From NCBI GenBank assembly GCA_045543555.1, contig JAZQMQ010000016.1:62001-126000 (forward strand): a DNA stretch of 64,000 bases. The letters are read 5' to 3'. Positions 40,988 to 49,539 of the stretch are shown here, in pieces (the first letter of the stretch is position 1; each line of letters starts with the position of its first letter). The notes below the pieces were generated by a model, which did not search any database, was not told the origin of the DNA, and saw only the letters and a program-made list of their open reading frames with translations. Source of the stretch: Colimorpha_A sp045543555. GTDB taxonomy: Bacteria > Bacillota > Clostridia > Oscillospirales > CAG-272. The position numbers were made by a program, and so were the translations under genes.

Positions 40988-42196
40988 ATGAAAGTTCTTG
41001 TTGTAAACGCAGGAAGCTCTTCCCTTAAGTATCAGCTTTTCGAGACAGCGACCGGTGACGTTCTTGCAAAGGGTATTTGCGAGAGAATCGGTATCGACGG
41101 TCTTATTGAGCACCGCCTTGGTGAGAACGGCGAAAAGAATAAGAGAACTATTGATATGCCCAACCACGCAGTCGCTATGAAGATCGTTGTCGACACCTTA
41201 ACCGACGCTACCCTCGGTTGCATTTCCGATATGGGCGAGATCAAGGCTGTCGGACACCGCGTTGTCCACGGTGGTCCTTACTTCTTCGAGAGCTGCCTCG
41301 TAACAGACGATGTTATCGAGAAGCTCAAGCTCTGTAACGACTTCGCTCCCCTTCACACCCCTGCACACCTTATGGGTATCGAGGGCTGCACCGAGGTAAT
41401 GCCCAACGTTCCTCAGGTTCTCGTATTCGACACCGCATTCCATCAGACCATGCCCGATTATGCATACACCTATGCACTTCCCAAGGACATGATCGAGAAG
41501 GATCACATCCGTCGCTACGGCGCACACGGAACCTCTCACCGCTTCGTTTCCATCGAAATGGCAAAGCTTCTGGACATTCCTGTTGAGGACACCAAGATCG
41601 TAACCTGCCACATCGGTAACGGTTCTTCCATTTCCGCAGTTAAGGGCGGCAAGTGTATCGATACTTCTATGGGCTTCACTCCCCTTGAAGGCGTTGAGAT
41701 GGGAACCCGTTGCGGTTCTATCGACCCCGCTATCGTAACCTATATTATGAAGAAGTACGGTTATACTCCCGACGAGATGTCCAACTTCATGAACAAGAAG
41801 TGCGGATTCCTCGGTCTTTCCGGAATTTCTTCCGACTCCCGTGATATCGAGGCTGCTATCCTTGAAGGAAATAAGCAGGCTGAGCTCACCGCAAACGTTC
41901 TCGCATATCAGGTAAAGAAGTACATCGGCTCTTATGCAGCTGCAATGAACGGTCTCGATGCGATCGTATTCACCGCAGGTATGGGTGAGAACAACCCCGA
42001 GCTTCGTGAGAGAGTATGTAAGGAGCTTTCTTACTTTGGCGTTGAGATCGATATGGAGCTTAACGCAAAGACTCTCCGTCAGCCCAACACCGTTGAGCTT
42101 TCCACCGCAAATTCCAAGGTTAAGGTCTACGTTCTTCCTACAAACGAGGAGCTTATGATCGCAAAGGATACCGAGGCAATCGTTTCAAAGCTTTAA
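40988..42196 (+). CDS. ackA: Acetate kinase
   Basis: 402 residues, the family norm. LVVNAGSSSLKYQLF is signature 1, AHGTSHRFVS is signature region 2, and VTCHIGNGSSISAVKGGKCIDTSMGFTPLEG holds the nucleotide-binding motif. The catalytic Asp (FDTAFHQTMP) and Glu near the end (PTNEELMIA) are present. It makes ATP from acetyl phosphate in fermentation. A clean GGAGG ribosome site and strongly biased codons suggest very high expression. No pta gene is adjacent. Confidence 0.98.
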   Translation: MKVLVVNAGSSSLKYQLFETATGDVLAKGICERIGIDGLIEHRLGENGEKNKRTIDMPNHAVAMKIVVDTLTDATLGCISDMGEIKAVGHRVVHGGPYFFESCLVTDDVIEKLKLCNDFAPLHTPAHLMGIEGCTEVMPNVPQVLVFDTAFHQTMPDYAYTYALPKDMIEKDHIRRYGAHGTSHRFVSIEMAKLLDIPVEDTKIVTCHIGNGSSISAVKGGKCIDTSMGFTPLEGVEMGTRCGSIDPAIVTYIMKKYGYTPDEMSNFMNKKCGFLGLSGISSDSRDIEAAILEGNKQAELTANVLAYQVKKYIGSYAAAMNGLDAIVFTAGMGENNPELRERVCKELSYFGVEIDMELNAKTLRQPNTVELSTANSKVKVYVLPTNEELMIAKDTEAIVSKL

Positions 42197-42208
42197 TAAA
42201 TTATATAT

Positions 42209-42237
42209 GCCCTCTCCGAATGGAGAGGGCTTTTTTT
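42209..42237 (+). terminator. Terminator of ackA
   Basis: GCCCTCTCC-GAATGG-like loop with stem GCCCTCTCC / GGAGAGGGC (9 bp, 4-nt loop), followed by seven T. It reaches into the stop codon of the converging gene at 42236. Confidence 0.9.
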
Positions 42238-43672
42238 ATACCTGTAATTTGGCAAGTCCGCCCTCCGATGTCTCGCGGTAGCGGCAATGAAGATCCTCGC
42301 CTGTTTCCTTCATGGTCAAAATAACCTTGTCGAAGGAGATTTTTCTGGTGTCGGAAAGGAACGTTGAGAGATTTACTGCATTAATCGCACGCATCGCGGC
42401 AACGGCATTTCTTTCGATGCACGGGATCTGAACCAAACCGCATATCGGGTCGCAGGTGAGTCCGAGATGATGCTCAATGCAAATTTCGGCGGCGTATTCT
42501 ATCTTATCGATTGAAAGCTCAAACAGCTCTGCCATAGCCGCTGCAGCCATAGCACAGGCTGATCCGATCTCCGCTTGACAACCGCATTCCGCGCCCGAAA
42601 TGGAAGCGTTGGCCTTTATAAGATTTCCAATAAGACCCGCAGTCGCAAGAGCACGATGGATTGACTCATCGCCTATGCGATGCTTTTTTTGCTGATAGTA
42701 TAAAACTGCCGGAACTACTCCTGCGGCACCGCAGGTGGGAGCAGTTACTATTTTGCCGCCGCAAGCATTTTGCTCGCCTACAGCGAAAGCGTAAGCCGAG
42801 ATCAGACGGTTTTCCTTGGTTTCGTTTGTTTCGTCTATATGCTGGATACTATGAAGATGGCGTGCCTTTTTTCTCACGTTAAGTCCACCTGGGAGAACTC
42901 CCTCGTCCTTTAATCCCGTGTGGATCGATGCCTTCATCGCATCCCATATTTCCGAAATGTACTCCCATATTTCCTCTCCCTCAATTTCTTCCACGTACTC
43001 CCATAGGCGTATATGCTTATTCTCGCAGTAAGTGGCAATATCGGCAAAGGTGTGGTGAGGGTAAATATCCTTTGGAACGGGAACCTCGTCGTTTTCGTAC
43101 TGAATTGCCCCTCCGCCTACACTGAATACGCGGGCTTTTCCAAGCTCCTTGCCGTTTTTATAAGCCGACATTACCATAGTGTTGGGATGGCGGAGGTCAT
43201 CTGTAACCATGTCGAAGTCAATTTCACATTCTATGGGGGAAAACGTCTTTTTGATAATTGAATCTGTACCGTGACCCTTTCCCGTTTTTGCAAGTGAGCC
43301 GTAAAGGGTGACCTTAAAGGCGTCTGCACTCGGATATCTTTCAAGGAACGTTGAAGCGGCTTTTTCGGGTCCGATTGTGTGTGTGCTGGACGGACCGCTT
43401 CCTATTTTATAGAGCTCCTTAAGTGACGGCATTCCCGTAGGCGCTTGCTTGACGGAGTCTGCTTTGGCTTCGTCGAATAAGAACTTGTTTACAGGAACGT
43501 TAAAGATAAGCGATAGCTCTGCGAGTTTATCTATTGTCGGAACGGAAATACCTTGTTCCCACTTGGATACAGTGCGGGGACTGACGTTCAGTAGTTTCCC
43601 TATTTCATTCAGAGAGATTTTTCTTTCCTTGCGAAGCTCGGATAGAACTGATGCAAACGAAGAAACGCTCAT
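42236..43672 (-). CDS. Iron-sulfur L-serine dehydratase fused to an N-terminal XRE-type DNA-binding domain
   Basis: 478 residues. Residues about 5-65 are an XRE/HTH_3 domain (LRKERKISLNEIGKLLNVSPRTVSKWEQG). The remainder is a single-chain Fe-S serine ammonia-lyase: beta domain from SLKELYKIGSGPSSTHTIGPEKAA, alpha domain with APTCGAAGVVPAVLYY, SGAECGCQAEIGSACAMAAA and GLTCDPICGLVQIPCIERNA, which supply the three 4Fe-4S cysteines. It converts L-serine to pyruvate and ammonia. The join to a DNA-binding domain is odd: the enzyme could sense serine or oxygen and control transcription. It follows a metallophosphoesterase gene by 38 nt. Confidence 0.9.
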   Translation of the reverse strand: MSVSSFASVLSELRKERKISLNEIGKLLNVSPRTVSKWEQGISVPTIDKLAELSLIFNVPVNKFLFDEAKADSVKQAPTGMPSLKELYKIGSGPSSTHTIGPEKAASTFLERYPSADAFKVTLYGSLAKTGKGHGTDSIIKKTFSPIECEIDFDMVTDDLRHPNTMVMSAYKNGKELGKARVFSVGGGAIQYENDEVPVPKDIYPHHTFADIATYCENKHIRLWEYVEEIEGEEIWEYISEIWDAMKASIHTGLKDEGVLPGGLNVRKKARHLHSIQHIDETNETKENRLISAYAFAVGEQNACGGKIVTAPTCGAAGVVPAVLYYQQKKHRIGDESIHRALATAGLIGNLIKANASISGAECGCQAEIGSACAMAAAAMAELFELSIDKIEYAAEICIEHHLGLTCDPICGLVQIPCIERNAVAAMRAINAVNLSTFLSDTRKISFDKVILTMKETGEDLHCRYRETSEGGLAKLQV

Positions 43673-43710
43673 AAATGTACCTCATTTTGGGGTGGTGCAG
43701 TTATAAAATA

Positions 43711-44790
43711 TTATTTGAGATCAATTTCGTGTGCTTCGATGACGTTGTGCGCGGGATTCGTAAACAGAACCGTTGCCTTACCGTCTTTCAGTGTGATAGC
43801 TGTTCCCCATAAATCTTTTCTTTCGAAATAGCATGCCGCTCCCACAATTACAGGGAAATTGTGAGGGCGCAGGCTTCTGGTATCGTTATTTTTGAGAATA
43901 TATGTACGGTGGATATGACCGCAGAGCATAAATTTTATATTAATTCTTTCAAACTCGGTTATCCATTTCTCGTAAACATCACCGTCTATATCGAACTGAC
44001 CGCCCTTTTGACCTGTTGGCTGTGCCGGACAAATGTGACCTATGGCAAAGGTGAGCTTATCGGAGGGGACAAGCGATTTTAAAAACTCCGTCTCTTGTTT
44101 GCGGAAGGACTGGAAGATATTTACCCCGCCGTATTCTATAGAATTGTCGACCTTGTCCTCGCCGCAGTCGAAAACTATACCGTGAAGGGTACCGATATCG
44201 AAGGTGTAATAGGTTTTTTTACCGTCTGCGGGGAAGTAATCGGTGTAGATCTCCGCGAGATGTCCTCTTGTGTCGTGATTTCCTCTGACAAATACCGAAG
44301 GAATTTCACCGTTAGTTAAATCGCCTACAAATTTTGCCACTTCTCTGTAATTTTCAACCGTTTCAACCTCACCGATGTCGCCGTTTACGACGAGAAGGTC
44401 GAGATCGGAACCGAAATACGATGCGGTTTCTTTTGCGATATCAAAATGGTAGTGAACGTCGGAAATATGATAGATATTGATACCGTCGGTTTTTGTGATA
44501 GGCTTGAAGGAATAGGTTATCTCCTCCTCGTCGCCGAGCTGGGAATAATAGGCTCTTCTGTTTATTGATTTTCTGAATGATATGCTGTATTTTCCTGCGC
44601 TGTCAAGAACGCCCATCGGGATTCTTATTTTCGCGCGGTTTTTTTCGGTGGAAAGGGCACCGCTGTTTTCTTCATAAAAGATCTCATCGCCGACCTTTAC
44701 GGTTACAAGTCCGTTTTCGTTTGTTAAAACGAGTATTTCATATTCGTTTCCAATAGCGAAAACACAAGGGTTACAGTACAAAAAGCTCAT
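43711..44790 (-). CDS. Calcineurin-like metallophosphoesterase
   Basis: 359 residues. A beta-sandwich N-domain (about 1-95) is followed by a metallophosphoesterase core with the ligand motifs HISDVHYH, VVNGDIGEV, VRGNHDTRG, AIGHICPA and LCGHIHRTY. It likely hydrolyses a phosphodiester or phosphomonoester; the substrate is open. The start at 44790 has GGAGG 5 nt upstream. There is no signal peptide, so it is cytoplasmic. It lies between yebC and the serine dehydratase on the same strand. Confidence 0.88.
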   Translation of the reverse strand: MSFLYCNPCVFAIGNEYEILVLTNENGLVTVKVGDEIFYEENSGALSTEKNRAKIRIPMGVLDSAGKYSISFRKSINRRAYYSQLGDEEEITYSFKPITKTDGINIYHISDVHYHFDIAKETASYFGSDLDLLVVNGDIGEVETVENYREVAKFVGDLTNGEIPSVFVRGNHDTRGHLAEIYTDYFPADGKKTYYTFDIGTLHGIVFDCGEDKVDNSIEYGGVNIFQSFRKQETEFLKSLVPSDKLTFAIGHICPAQPTGQKGGQFDIDGDVYEKWITEFERINIKFMLCGHIHRTYILKNNDTRSLRPHNFPVIVGAACYFERKDLWGTAITLKDGKATVLFTNPAHNVIEAHEIDLK

Positions 44791-44852
44791 AATTACCTCC
44801 AAAATATCTAAGGAGGAGCGTCAAAAATAACGTCACTCCTTTTATAAAATTA

Positions 44853-45578
44853 TTATTCGTTTTCCCAGTTGTGATAGACGTTCTGAACGTCGTCGTTTTC
44901 TTCAAGCTTTTCAAGAAGAAGATTCATATTCTTGATGTCATCCTCGTTATCAAGGGTGATGTAGTTTGAGGGGATCTTATCCTTGTCAGCGGATGCGATC
45001 TTATATCCCTTGCACTCAAGGTCGGCTCTGATGGCGGAAAGGTCGTCGGGGGTGGTGTAGATCTCGAATGCCTCTTCCTCGGCTACGAAATCCTCAGCTC
45101 CTGCCTCGAGAGAATCCTCCATGAGCTTGTCCTCGTCGACGCTTCCGTCGTTTTCAATGACGATGACGCCCTTGTCGGCGAAAAGATAACCTACGCAGCC
45201 GCTTGTACCCATATTTCCGCCGTACTTGTCGAAGAAGTGACGAACCTCGGCGGCGGTACGGTTACGGTTGTCAGTTGCTGTCTCAACGATAACCGCTACA
45301 CCGCTTGGACCGTAGCCCTCGTAGGTGATCTCCTCGTAAACTGCGGCGTCAGCGGCAGATGCCTTTTTGATCGCGCGGTCGATGTTGTCGTTGGGAACGT
45401 TGTTGTCCTTTGCCTTTGCGATAAGATCGCGCAGACGTGAGTTGGAGTTCGGGTCGGGACCGCCCTCCTTAACAGCGATTGCGATCTCCTTACCGATCTT
45501 GGTGAAGACGGAAGCTCTCTGAGCGTCGGTCTTCTCCTTCTTGTGCATTATATTTTTCCATTTGCTGTGTCCTGACAT
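44853..45578 (-). CDS. YebC/PmpR (TACO1) family protein
   Basis: 241 residues. MSGHSKWKNIMHKKEKTDAQRASVFTKIGKEI is the family N-terminus, and GGPDPNSNSRLRDLIAKAKDNNVPNDNIDRAIKK follows. GGNMGTSGCVGYLF and the acidic C-terminus are typical. Members were called transcription regulators but are now seen as ribosome-associated factors that relieve stalling on proline-rich stretches. The many Pro-rich linkers in this genome fit that view, though this is only suggestive. ATG at 45578, AGAAGGA 6 nt upstream. Confidence 0.93.
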   Translation of the reverse strand: MSGHSKWKNIMHKKEKTDAQRASVFTKIGKEIAIAVKEGGPDPNSNSRLRDLIAKAKDNNVPNDNIDRAIKKASAADAAVYEEITYEGYGPSGVAVIVETATDNRNRTAAEVRHFFDKYGGNMGTSGCVGYLFADKGVIVIENDGSVDEDKLMEDSLEAGAEDFVAEEEAFEIYTTPDDLSAIRADLECKGYKIASADKDKIPSNYITLDNEDDIKNMNLLLEKLEENDDVQNVYHNWENE

Positions 45579-45594
45579 TTTTATCCTTCTTTCT

Positions 45595-45616
45595 CGGGGT
45601 GCCGCCCCGTACCCCG
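45595..45616 (-). other. GC-rich hairpin in the yebC leader
   Basis: CGGGGT / ACCCCG stem (6 bp) with a C/G-rich loop, about 17 nt upstream of the yebC start. Stretches like this recur as interspersed repeats in some Clostridia; copy number cannot be judged from one window. Confidence 0.4.
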
Positions 45617-45618
45617 TC

Positions 45619-45657
45619 AAAAAACTTCTTGAAAGATGTTTTTTGAAATTTCAAGAA
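45619..45657 (-). terminator. Terminator of argS
   Basis: Minus-strand TTCTTGAAA / TTTCAAGAA, 9-bp stem, 14-nt loop, then G and six T. Confidence 0.7.
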
Positions 45658-45729
45658 CCTTGAAAAAGGGGAATAATAGTTGTTGTTACATGAAACGCAG
45701 TTTCGGGCGTGTAAAAGTTTTTGGGATCC

Positions 45730-47469
45730 TTATATCTTTGGTGTTTTCTTAAGACAGATGAGACCGAATGCGTTGCCGAGAACGGTCTTTGTTGCTTGGG
45801 TAAGACGTACTCTGAATGCTCTTGCCTTTTCATCGGTTGCCGAAATAATGGGGCAATCGTGATAGAAGCGGTTGAAGGCGGTGCAGACGTCGAGAATGTA
45901 ACGGGTTATTACCATGGGCTCGTATTCATGAACTGCATCAAGCACCTTTTCGGAGAACAGGGAGAGTGTCTTTGTAAGAGCGATCTCTGCCGCCTCGGGG
46001 GAGTATCCCTCGGGTGCTTCGGGCACGCCGCCTGCTTTTTCGGTGATGGAGCAGGTACGCGCGTAGGTGTACTGCGCGTAAGGCCCTGTGTTACCCTCAA
46101 AGGAAAGAGCATCCTCAAGTGAGAAGTCGTTGTCCTTGATTCTGGAGTTGGTGAGATAGTAGAACACTACCGCGCCGATTCCGACAGCCTCTGCAACCTC
46201 GTCCTTGTTTTCAAGGTCGGGGTTCTTTTCCTCCATTATTGCCTTGACCTTCTCAACAGCCATCTTGAAGAGGTCCTTTAGCAGAATTACGTTACCGGTT
46301 CTCGTGGCAAGCTTCATGCCGCCGATGGAAACGGTGCCGTAGGGGATGTGAACGAGCTCGCCGTACCAATCGTAGCCCATAAGCTCAAGAACCTTGAACC
46401 ACTGCTGGAAGTGGAGGATCTGTTGATTTGACGTAACGTAGACGCATTTGTCGAAATTGTAATGCTCCTTACGATAAACCGCCGCCGCAATGTCACGGGT
46501 GGGGTAAAGGGTGGAGCCATCACGCTTAAGAATAAGGCAGGGGGGCATATTGTACTCGGAGAGATCAACTATCGACGCACCGTCGTCGATCTTGAGCAGA
46601 TCGCGATCGCGCAGACGCTGTACCTGTGCGGGCATAAGGTCGGTGTAGAAGCTTTCGCCTGCATAAGAGTCGAAGGTTATTCCGAGCTGCTTGTAGGTCT
46701 TTTCGTATTCGTCAAGAGAGATCTTGATGAACCATTTCCAAAGCTCGATGTTCTCGGGATCTCCGATCTCCATCTTGTGAAATTCTGCACGGCTCTGATC
46801 GGCGAGATCATCACGCGCGGGAATACCCTTTTCCTCGTCGCCCTTGATGGTGTTGTTGATGCGGACGTAAAGCTCGACGAGCTTGTCTATTCCGCCCTCC
46901 TCGATCTGCTCCTTGTTGCCCCAGAGCTTGTAGGCAACGATGAGCTTACCGAACTGAGTACCCCAGTCGCCGAGGTGGTTGATACCGACGGTATCCCAAC
47001 CGCAGAACTCGTGAAGCTTTTTAAGAGAATGACCGATAACGGTGGTGCCGAGATGGCCGATGTGGAAGGGTTTTGCAACGTTGGGGGAAGAATAGTCGAT
47101 GACCATTGTTTTTCCCTTACCGCTGTCGCTCTTACCGTAGTCGTCACCCTCCACGAGTATTCTGTTAAGAACGCCGGTTGTAAAATAGCTGTCGTCGATA
47201 AAGAAGTTGAGATAACCTCCCGCAACCTCGGTCTTGGCCAGGTAAGCTACGTTTCCAAGCTTCTCGCCTATCGAAGCGGCGATAACGGGGGGAGCCTTAC
47301 GAAGCGTTTTACTGAGCTTGAAGCAGGGGAATGCGATATCTCCCATTTCACGGTTGGGAGGATATTCAAGTATGGTGATAAGCTCTTCCTCGGTCAGATT
47401 GACGTCGGGGGAAAGCTCCTTGATGGCACAGACAATCGCCTGCGAAAGAGTGCTTTTAAAATTTAACAC
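45730..47469 (-). CDS. argS: Arginine--tRNA ligase
   Basis: 579 residues. Additional N-terminal domain, then SSPNVAKPFHIGHLGTTVIG with the HIGH signature, and VSIGGMKLATRTGNVI at the KMSKS-equivalent site, as usual for ArgRS. C-terminal helix bundle with FNRFYHDCPII. I start at the GTG at 47469 (protein MLNFKSTL), which has GGAGG 6 nt upstream; the ATG at 47499 lies upstream of that site. It charges tRNA-Arg, including the CCG isoacceptor encoded at 20063. No T-box leader. Confidence 0.96.
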   Translation of the reverse strand: MLNFKSTLSQAIVCAIKELSPDVNLTEEELITILEYPPNREMGDIAFPCFKLSKTLRKAPPVIAASIGEKLGNVAYLAKTEVAGGYLNFFIDDSYFTTGVLNRILVEGDDYGKSDSGKGKTMVIDYSSPNVAKPFHIGHLGTTVIGHSLKKLHEFCGWDTVGINHLGDWGTQFGKLIVAYKLWGNKEQIEEGGIDKLVELYVRINNTIKGDEEKGIPARDDLADQSRAEFHKMEIGDPENIELWKWFIKISLDEYEKTYKQLGITFDSYAGESFYTDLMPAQVQRLRDRDLLKIDDGASIVDLSEYNMPPCLILKRDGSTLYPTRDIAAAVYRKEHYNFDKCVYVTSNQQILHFQQWFKVLELMGYDWYGELVHIPYGTVSIGGMKLATRTGNVILLKDLFKMAVEKVKAIMEEKNPDLENKDEVAEAVGIGAVVFYYLTNSRIKDNDFSLEDALSFEGNTGPYAQYTYARTCSITEKAGGVPEAPEGYSPEAAEIALTKTLSLFSEKVLDAVHEYEPMVITRYILDVCTAFNRFYHDCPIISATDEKARAFRVRLTQATKTVLGNAFGLICLKKTPKI

Positions 47470-47505
47470 GTTGTTCCTCCATATTAAAAATGAATGCACA
47501 TATTT

Positions 47506-47534
47506 ATTATACTACTAATATAGATATCTGTCAA
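47506..47534 (-). promoter_or_regulatory. sigma-A promoter of argS
   Basis: Minus-strand TTGACA (47529-47534), 17-nt spacer, TATAAT (47506-47511): perfect consensus, 30-nt leader. Confidence 0.85.
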
Positions 47535-47578
47535 GGAGTATTATTTCTCAAAAAAAATAAGGAAAAACATACCTTCGC

Positions 47579-47614
47579 TTGTATAAAGGGTAAAGACGTG
47601 ATATAATTATCACG
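47579..47614 (+). promoter_or_regulatory. Promoter with palindromic operator for the solute-binding-like lipoprotein
   Basis: TTGTAT (47579-47584), 17-nt spacer, TATAAT (47602-47607). The perfect inverted repeat CGTGATA-TAAT-TATCACG (47597-47614) encloses the -10 box. Confidence 0.7.
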
Positions 47615-47638
47615 AAAATACGAATGGAGAACATAAGT

Positions 47639-49159
47639 ATGAAAAAAACAGCTGCATTTTTCCTTATTCTCGTAATTTCGTTTACTGCAGTTGCCTGCGC
47701 TCAAAGAAAACCCGATTATTACGCGGGAGGCTACGGTAGTACCGACGATTGGCAAAAGCCCGATGACAGCTCGTCTGTTGTTGATACCTTGGTCGATCCT
47801 GGAAACGCTACTCCAATCTATACGGAGGATCCTTTGGGCTCCGAGGAACCGCCCGTAAATACCGATCCTCCCTCCCCAACCCCCGATTTTCACGGGGAAA
47901 ACTTCAGCATACTCTGTATGGAGCAATTTTCATACGAGGTGTTTGGCGATGAGATGAGCGGTAAAGAGCTTGACGTTGCCGTTTGGGAAAGAAACTGTAA
48001 GGTCCAGGATGCGCTGAATGTTGTAATCGTGCACGAGGTATTAAGTTCAAACGGCACCGAATTTTACAACGCTGTAATTTCATCGGTCTTGGCAGACGAT
48101 AAGTGCTGTGAGATCGCACTCCCCGACGTAATAACGGCGGGTGACCTTCTTATCGCGGGAGCATTAAGCCCGTGGGATGATTACAAAATGATCGATTCCT
48201 CAGATCTCTTTTATACAAGCGAAATGAACGGCTGTTTATCCTTTGCCGGCAAGCAATATCTGCTTTATACCGATATGAACCTTTCCTCAATCGGGAGCAC
48301 CTACGTTATGGCAATGAATAAGGTGCTCGGAAATGAGCTTGGACTTGCCGAAACGGTGATCGGGCTTGTGGATCGCGGGAACTTTACCCTTGACGCTTTT
48401 GTCAATGTGCTGGCGGAAGTGGACAACGGTAAGGCGAGCGGAATTTCAGCATCGTTCAGAGAGTTAAGCTGTATGATAAGCGGTTTTGGAGCTTCATTCG
48501 TTGATTATTGTATGTTTGACGATCTTGAAAATTGGGGAAGCGGATATCTTTTCTCAAATTACTATGAGCATCACTTCGACAAAGTCGAAAGTGGAGTCAA
48601 GCTTCTTATGAAGATAGGCGCCGATGACGGAAATTCGGTTTCGGACACAAATAACGGAGATTTTAAGAACGGAAAAGTTCTTTTCTCGGTAATGACGCTC
48701 GATGAGGCGGACAGAATTGATGACACCTCTGATTTTGCGGTCGTTTATCTGCCGCTTCCGAAGCTTAATGATACTCAAAATACGTATACCACGCAGTCCT
48801 CGGGTAACAATACCGTTACCGTACGCGATAAAACAGTCTCGGACACATATTTCGTATCCTGCGTTACCGCACATCTTTCAAAGGCGTCGCAGAAGATAAA
48901 CGAGATGAAGCTGGAATGGCTGAGAAATAATAAGAGCAACGACTTTTTAATCGAGATACTGAAGAGCAGAAGATCAGATCTTAGCGCATTTTTCAAGCTT
49001 CGCGAAACGTACTTCTTCAAGCCGGCAGAGCAGTATATTGCAAACGGAAACTATTCCACCGTTTCCTATTCCGATATTTGCTCGGCTTATATTGAGCCGT
49101 TTAAGCAGCAGCTCGAGCATATAGTGTCTAACTATTCTTCAAATGTACCTGAAAAGTAA
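47639..49159 (+). CDS. Lipoprotein resembling extracellular solute-binding proteins
   Basis: 506 residues. The lipoprotein signal ends AVAC, followed by a Pro/Thr/Asp-rich linker (to about 85). The body FSILCMEQFSYEVFGDEMSG, then ELDVAVWERNCKVQDALNV, SPWDDY, and LLYTDMNLSSIGSTYVMAMNK recall bacterial family 1 solute-binding lipoproteins of carbohydrate ABC importers, but it has no adjacent permeases. It may be an orphan binding protein or a distant homologue with another role. ATG at 47639 with GGAGA 8 nt upstream. Monocistronic. Confidence 0.65.
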   Translation: MKKTAAFFLILVISFTAVACAQRKPDYYAGGYGSTDDWQKPDDSSSVVDTLVDPGNATPIYTEDPLGSEEPPVNTDPPSPTPDFHGENFSILCMEQFSYEVFGDEMSGKELDVAVWERNCKVQDALNVVIVHEVLSSNGTEFYNAVISSVLADDKCCEIALPDVITAGDLLIAGALSPWDDYKMIDSSDLFYTSEMNGCLSFAGKQYLLYTDMNLSSIGSTYVMAMNKVLGNELGLAETVIGLVDRGNFTLDAFVNVLAEVDNGKASGISASFRELSCMISGFGASFVDYCMFDDLENWGSGYLFSNYYEHHFDKVESGVKLLMKIGADDGNSVSDTNNGDFKNGKVLFSVMTLDEADRIDDTSDFAVVYLPLPKLNDTQNTYTTQSSGNNTVTVRDKTVSDTYFVSCVTAHLSKASQKINEMKLEWLRNNKSNDFLIEILKSRRSDLSAFFKLRETYFFKPAEQYIANGNYSTVSYSDICSAYIEPFKQQLEHIVSNYSSNVPEK

Positions 49160-49162
49160 TAC

Positions 49163-49195
49163 AAAAAGTCCCGATTGTTCGGGACTTTTATCTTT
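49163..49195. terminator. Terminator after the solute-binding-like gene
   Basis: AAAAGTCCCGA-TTG-TTCGGGACTTTT, 11-bp stem, T-run on the plus strand; usable on both strands. Confidence 0.85.
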
Positions 49196-49538
49196 TCAAT
49201 ATAGATTTTTTATCAAAGCAATATCCTGCTCCATATCGGATGCCGAGTAGCCTTCAAGGAAGTTTTCGATTGCGAACGCGCCGTTATAGCCTTGTGCCTT
49301 GAAAAGATCAAGTTTGCCATAACGTTTGCGGCAACCGAGTAGCAGGCACATTTGAGCCCGCGGGCGTCAAGCTCAGCTTTCAGCCTTTTTGCATAATCGG
49401 CGTCCGGCATTGCGTTTCCGCTCGATAATCGAGGAATTCAACCGACGAAAAGCCTCTTTCCACAGTGAAATCGAGAGTTTTTTCGATGCCGAGTCTCCTC
49501 AGCATAGGGTTGAAGCCGCCGTAAAAGGTAACGTCCAT
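49196..49538 (-). pseudogene. Remnant of a sugar phosphate isomerase/epimerase (TIM barrel)
   Basis: Fragments in different frames together match the ends of a 270-residue xylose-isomerase-like TIM barrel. The N-terminus is MDVTFYGGFNPMLRRLGIE then FSSVEFLDY (from 49538). A middle piece reads DYAKRLKAELDARGLKCACYSV. The C-terminus is GYNGAFAIENFLEGYSASD to the TGA at 49196. About 170 residues of the barrel are missing, so the gene cannot be functional. It starts directly after thiI (TAATATG), showing it was once the next gene of that operon. Confidence 0.75.
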
Positions 49539-49539
49539 A

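Noticed and set aside
44806..44842. Hairpin between yebC and the metallophosphoesterase gene as terminator
   Set aside because: Only 7 bp with a G-U pair and no T-run on the minus strand; transcription probably continues.
46462..47466. 334-codon plus-strand frame opposite argS
   Set aside because: Antisense to a complete arginyl-tRNA ligase; composition is Val/Leu/Gly-rich as expected from reversed codons.
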